Assembly (NCBI GenBank): GCA_004009845.1
Contig: RMBW01000043.1
Coordinates: forward strand, 1 to 64,000
Reading direction: 5' to 3'
Source: Davidsoniella eucalypti
Taxonomy: Eukaryota; Ascomycota; Sordariomycetes; Microascales; Ceratocystidaceae
DNA: 64,000 nucleotides
Part shown: positions 59,109-64,000 of the stretch, in pieces
How positions within the stretch are numbered: position 1 is the first letter of the stretch
Layout: each line of letters starts with the position of its first letter
Program-made: the position numbers and the translations under genes
The notes under the pieces: generated by a model
What the model was told of the DNA's origin: nothing
Databases searched by the model: none
What the model saw: the letters and a program-made list of their open reading frames with translations, nothing else

Positions 59109-59333
59109 TACAAGGCTTTTGTCATTTGATACAAGCCTTTGTTGCATTTTTAGGGTTCGCTATTATTGGGATGTTTTTTCATTATTTCTGCGTTGATAGA
59201 ATACCTGTAGTTACATTAAAACATAGAATGATACATATCTGTATATACATACACATCAAGACCTGGGGTTGTGCTGTCTCTGGTGACAATATTGGCGCTC
59301 TACGTCATCGAGCAGATTTTCACAATCAGATGT

Positions 59334-60482
59334 TCAATCGTCAAGCATGACCAACAAGCTCGATGTTGCGTCTTCACGGTCCGATATCTTGCCAATAACC
59401 AGTAGCACTACACATGTAGCCATAATACACACACCAACCATACCAATGACTAGCTGTGTGCGCCACCCAGTCTGGACCAAGGCAGCCTTCTTGCCATATT
59501 TGTTGCACGTATCTAAGGCGTTGATCGTTAGCCGATATACACACACAATACACAATACACAAAACCCCGCACACTATAAAATGGAAGGGTCCGGAAAAAA
59601 GAACAGCCTCACTTACCAATATAGTTGGCAAGGCCGACTAAAAGCACAGCCACAGACAAGGCCCAGAATATGCCTCCAAGGGGAGTTGCAATCTTGAGTT
59701 CTAACTCTGTCGGCTCTGACTTGAGATGGAAAGATAGAACGATAGCCACCGAGACTACAGTTGTATACATTGATAGCTTGACATACGACAGAAAAGCTTG
59801 GGGGAGGGCACATACAACAAACCGGTTAGTCATCAGTTAGGATTGCCCTGTTTATCAGGTTCAAGGGGAGTATATAGGGCATACATACTTCGTTCGTTGG
59901 CGCAGTGATCACGAGCATCAGAGGCTTCGTTTTGGACCAAGAGAGGCCCAAATAATGGCTGGACAAAAAAGGGGTCCCGATTTACATCACTGGTGCAAAA
60001 AAAACTCAACGGTCAGTGTATCTTTCCCATACAATACAATTATGATTTATCAAAATAAAATAATAAGGCGTTTTTATTTTGTTGAAACCCCCCAAGGCGA
60101 AGGTTTGTGGCTTGATAGATCAATCAAGCTTATACACACTAAACCTAATTTAGACCCCGGTGTCCGGTTTCCTTGGACATGGATTTTAACATAAGCAACC
60201 TGGGAAAAGTCGTGCTTCAGGTGATCTCGTATGGGGCCTCACCGCTGATGAAATGGGAATAACAAGAGATGAAAAGAACCCCAAGGCTTACCTCGCGATA
60301 ACATCGTCAACATGCACAGCGCCAATCAACCTGTTGAAACCTAACGCTGCCGTACAACCGGCATCCTTGTCTCTCTCTCTACAGTCATCTACATCTTCAG
60401 TAGTAGATCCCGTCTCTGAAGACTCATAAATCCCGCAGAATGGGTTGCGTCTCGGTACTGGCTGCTGATTTATATCTGACAT
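59334..60482 (-). CDS. DUF202 small membrane protein (three predicted helices)
   Basis: Four minus-strand exons: 60482-60292, 59989-59889, 59796-59617, 59512-59334; 216 aa. All joins keep the frame (AG|T, A|CT, G|AT). The soluble N-terminus is Ser/Asp-rich. The DUF202 start is clear, with FGPLLVQNEASDARDHCANE continuing to RTFLSYVKLSMYTTVVSVAI, then PLGGIFWALSVAVLLVGLAN and WRTQLVIGMVGVCIMATCVV. DUF202 also forms the membrane part of the VTC polyphosphate machinery, but here there is no SPX or catalytic domain. The function of stand-alone fungal copies is unknown. Its 3' end is 225 bp from the convergent GT2-like gene. The first intron is 302 nt. Confidence 0.85.
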
Positions 60483-61374
60483 CGATTAAGTCTAACAAGC
60501 GAAAAAAAAAATATATATATATATATATAATTAGAACGAAAAACTAAACATTGGCGAAGTGGTTAAAGCTGGTGCCTAAATAAATGTAAAAAAGGAGGTT
60601 GGTCTTGATTATTATGTTTTATTTAGTAGGCTCTGAAGTGGCAAATATTGTTGTTGAAGAAACACAAGGTGCTACAAAGCTATTAAAACTCCACCTTGAT
60701 AAAAATCAATTAAAGAAAAAGCCTTGTGGTCTTTAAACCCCAAACCCTATCTAAATGTCACATGTCACAGTTTAACCGCTATGACTAGACACTAAACTAT
60801 CACCGAGTTGCTATCCCTCCCTCCTACGTGTGCTTTAGGCGGGACAAGCGAATAGTGCTCATAATTAGTTCCTAGGCTAAGATTTGGGCCACGGATGTCT
60901 AGATTATTCTAGACAACTAAAAAGCCTTAAAAGTCTGACCCTACATCTGTACATTCACCACTATGAAGAATCTCACACCCTAGTAGGCCGGGCCGAGTTC
61001 GAGTTCTTTGGTGCCCTGGGCATATTGGAAGTGAACAAGCCGACACTCTTGCTAAACAAGTCTGCCTGCCAAGAGAGCCGTCAAAACTCCTTTATAGGGA
61101 ACTAGATTCCATAAGGGCTTCGTCTTAGCAGACTCGACATGGCGACTTCAAGGCCTATCACAAAAAGTTCCAGCACACTAGCGGGCTCTCTTCCATTTCA
61201 TAAGATGCCCTACAGCCCCGGCACTGATATTCCTACTTGGGTCGCAAGCCTCATAACCCCCTGTAGGGTACGCTTCGGCTCTCAACCTTCCTCAAAAAAG
61301 ACTGCCGCTATAATCACTCTGTATCTATAACTGTAAAAAAACACCAGGCAATCAACCACGCCTATTCTATAGCA
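60483..61374. other. Intergenic with retrotransposon relic
   Basis: 892 bp between DUF202 start and MLH1 stop. Contains an AT dinucleotide run (60512-60529) and a decayed non-LTR element at about 60880-61340 (separate entry). Confidence 0.55.
60880..61340 (+). mobile_element. Decayed non-LTR retrotransposon fragment with RNase H-like motif
   Basis: Starting at 61009 the plus strand reads WCPGHIGSEQADTLAKQ, matching the PGHxGxxGNExADxLAK signature found near the end of the RNase H domain in fungal LINE elements (and some other retroelements). The same frame continues for about 35 codons and then hits stops; neighbouring frames hold further peptide-like pieces (VGRAEFEFFG, and the 61139-61330 frame). 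No reverse transcriptase is left in the window, so this is a short relic. Its exact ends are not visible. Confidence 0.6.
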
Positions 61375-63769
61375 CTAGCACCTTTCAAACACGCGGTAGA
61401 GGCCCTTCAAGTCCGCAATCTCTATAACCCCCTGTTGCATTAGTGCTTGAGTGGCCACTATCCGCGATTTTAGCGCCGGAAACAAAATATGCTCAAGTGA
61501 CCAGCGGAGGTTCTTCCGGCGAGCTGCTACAGCCTCGTCAATATCCTTGGCCTCTTTATCGTGGGGAAGCGCTGGTAGTTTCTCTGGCACATAGAACATT
61601 GCAAGTTCTCGTAGAAATGTCTCGAAGCATGGCTTTTCCTCGTTCCAGTTCACACTGGGTCCTAGCCGAAGTAAGAATCGCGGTAGTTTGGCCATAGACG
61701 GTGTGTAGCCTCGAATAAGGAGAGGGATGGACACAAGTTCTCCTACCGGACTTACTTCCAAAGAAAAGTATTCTTGTAACATTTCTCGGCGCTCTATTAT
61801 TTGAGCTACAACCTTTTCGACTAGAGCAGTGGAGTCGAACGCTTGGCTAGGCGATTCTGCCTCAGATCTGGCTGCTAGAGTCAACAAGGCACGAATGTCT
61901 AGTGCTGGACAGAATTTTATTGACCCAAAGTTGCCAAAGTCTGTGAGGCCAACCTGATAGAAATACTCAAAACATGCCATACCGTAGTCAATGAGATAGA
62001 GCTTGACGCCACTCTGGATAGCTACTAAGCGTTTCACTTCATCTACAACGCCCACAAATGTATGATTGCTGATTATATCTGCCAGCTCAGCATGCGAATC
62101 ACTACGAACTTCTGCCCGTAGTTCTTTGACGCTGCGAAGGCTGCATTTCGTAGGTTCCTTGTTGTTCAACTGATAGTCTGGCATACTAGATGGAGTCTCT
62201 TCCATATCCGCTTCGCCACTGAGGTTGCCTTGAAGTTCACTATGAAGCTGATTGACCTGGAACATTGTTGTGATTTTCCGAGCGCTGTTATCGGTCCGAA
62301 CAAGGTTATTGGAATAACGCCTTCTTTTAGCTGACGGAGCAGAAACCACATTTTCAGGCAAAGCTTCTTCTTTGTCCGTTGCTGGAGCAGATGACCCAAC
62401 TAGTCTAGGCAGAAGCGTCTGTATCATGAATGTCCTGCTTTTATCATGCTCTGACAGCTTGCTGCTTATTGAACTGCATATCAGCTGGGTGATTTCTTCT
62501 TCGTTGAGAAAATGCACCTCTTTCTTTGTAGGGTGGACGTTGACATCTACCCGACTAGGCTCAACCTCCAGGCTTAGATAGATGAAGGGGTGGCCTCCTT
62601 TTGGAAGATAAGGGAGATACATCTGCTCTAGGGCCTTCCGTACAGTTGTTGACTCCACACAGCGGTGATTTATGAAGAGCAAGAGCACCGTCTTTTTGCC
62701 ACTGTAGTTGGCGTTGGTGCTGTAGCCGTTCGCCTTGAAACCGTAGCGAGCGTCCTCGACCGAAAACTCAACTAGCTCATCAGCCACTCCAGACGAGTGT
62801 ATTTGGCGAATACGATCTACTTTGGTTGCGTTCGCAATGATGGATATGCCTGAAGAGTTGTCACCTTGCTTTCGACACGAAAAGGAGACATGCGAGCAGT
62901 GAACTGCGTATTTGCCTACCATGTCTATGATCTTGTTGTATTCCTCAGCAGGCGACCGGAAGGCTCTACGGCGAGTTGGCATATTGTAGAACATGTCTTC
63001 GATTTTGATAGTAGTACCAACACGACCAGCTACAGCCTTTGGTTCGGCTGACTGGCCGGGCTTAGCAGAAGCTGGTTTGCCATCTTGATAGACGGCTTGC
63101 CAAGCAACAGGCGAGCTCTGAGTCTTAGTAGTCACAGTTAGGTGGGCGATTTGACTGATACTTGACAACGCCTCACCACGGAAGCCATACGTAGCAATCG
63201 ATTCTAGATCCTCAAAGGCGGATAATTTGCTGGTAGTGTGCCGTTCGCATAGGATAGCAAGGTCATCTTTCTAGCACACTACTGGTCAGTATAAACGACA
63301 CTCGTAAGGCAAAAACAAGGGGGTTTGTGGCAAAAAAAGGGAATCAAGGCAAAAAGGCAAAAAAAGAGGGCTGACAAGGCGAAACAGCACTGAAGTGATG
63401 TTGATGTTGGACGATAGATTCGTGAGGGCGTTAACATGTACTTACTTCTATGCCGCTTCCGTTGTCAACCAACTGCAACAGCTTGAGGCCTCCTTCTTTG
63501 ACTGTGACTTCGAGAGCCGTAGACCCAGCATCAACTGAATTCTCGATGATTTCCTTGAGCGCGTTGACGGGCGCAATAATGATCTCTCCAGCTGCGATTT
63601 TGTTTACGACGTTGGGATCAAGAGGCTGCGCAGATTGTATGATAAGCCATGCGTGTCGTAAACAATGGTGAAGATAAGAAAGGGGGGGGGCGAGTTATTA
63701 GCGTACCCTGATTCTTCGAGAGGTTTTGGGCTCTGGAAGAGCAGCTTCTGGAGCTGAAATGGAGTCCAT
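61375..63769 (-). CDS. MLH1: MLH1, DNA mismatch repair ATPase
   Basis: Three minus-strand exons: 63769-63707, 63625-63446, 63270-61375; 712 aa. Introns have GTACGC and GTAAGT donors. The GHKL ATPase motifs are present: [36 protein letters not shown] and [15 protein letters not shown]. The transducer domain has [20 protein letters not shown]. The C-terminal half is the PMS1/MLH3 dimerisation region and ends in the invariant FERC (GLYRVFERC). MLH1 is the common subunit of eukaryotic MutL heterodimers in mismatch repair and meiotic crossover. The linker (about 330-420) contains a basic KRRR patch that could aid nuclear import. Confidence 0.97.
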
Positions 63770-64000
63770 TGTGTGATTGATGAAATTTTATGTCGAGTTG
63801 GCAAGGTGTGTGGTTGATGATGGAAGAAAGAGAGCAAGCCGCCCGACCAATAGAAATAAAAAGATATAAAGTGCAGCCACTCCCGCTGCATTCGTAGCTC
63901 TTGCAATTTCGCTCTTCCAAAAAAACAACAAGAACTATTATAGTGCTTTATTTATCACATTAGTGAGGATATCTCTTTACCGTAGGCGGCTCTCCTTCTA
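63770..64000. other. MLH1 upstream region to window end
   Basis: 231 bp, includes a CCAAT box (63846-63850) in the probable promoter. No gene seen. Confidence 0.4.

Noticed and set aside
60549..60580. TGGCGAAGTGGTTAAAGC block resembling a tRNA A-box (Leu/Ser type)
   Set aside because: No matching B-box (GGTTCRANNCC) or acceptor stem within 100 nt, so not called as a tRNA.

Overview
The window is nuclear DNA of a filamentous ascomycete (Pezizomycotina). The genes are split by short introns with GTRNGT-type donors and a CTAAC/CTGAC branch site close to the AG. Several products belong to families I know mainly from that group: a GPI-type extracellular cupredoxin, GNT1-like GT8, DSC3/DUF2407, a 'glycosyltransferase 2'-like membrane protein, and a Cys/coiled-coil protein. 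Dispersed repeats differ mostly by C-to-T/G-to-A changes, as expected after RIP-like mutation. I cannot name the genus.

I resolve 24 protein genes; most carry one to six introns, and I rebuilt exon structures by hand. Left part (1-16 kb): C-terminus of an RG-rich protein, cupredoxin, cytochrome b5-like protein, coiled-coil protein, frataxin, AP-3 sigma, an uncharacterised three-exon gene, and cytosolic leucyl-tRNA synthetase. Middle (16-36 kb): a 5 kb gene-poor AT-rich stretch with decayed repeats, a PAP2-family membrane protein convergent with ALG14, a seven-exon bilirubin-oxidase-like multicopper oxidase, another 5 kb gene-poor stretch, and a steroid 5-alpha-reductase-family gene. Right part (36-64 kb): flavohaemoglobin, peroxisomal ABC half-transporter, DPH3, GNT1-like transferase, a repeat island, mitoribosomal mS23/RSM25, a PPR protein, COX8, MTR4, DSC3, the GT2-like protein, a DUF202 protein, a non-LTR retrotransposon relic, and MLH1.

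Most of it is housekeeping. Mitochondrial functions recur (frataxin, RSM25, PPR, COX8), as does the secretory/endomembrane system (AP-3, ALG14, GNT1, DSC3, PAP2). Genes are often in divergent pairs (frataxin/AP-3, RSM25/PPR, COX8/MTR4, DSC3/GT2-like, ABC transporter/DPH3), but I see no metabolic cluster. I did not find a clearly new multi-gene system. The most unusual signals are an in-frame TGA followed by 81 well-coded codons at the end of the multicopper oxidase, a 1.2 kb repeat island bounded by 16-bp direct repeats with an internal 275-bp tandem duplication, two decayed coding relics, and a Ser-rich insertion inside the reductase domain of the flavohaemoglobin. No tRNA, rRNA or CRISPR was recognised.
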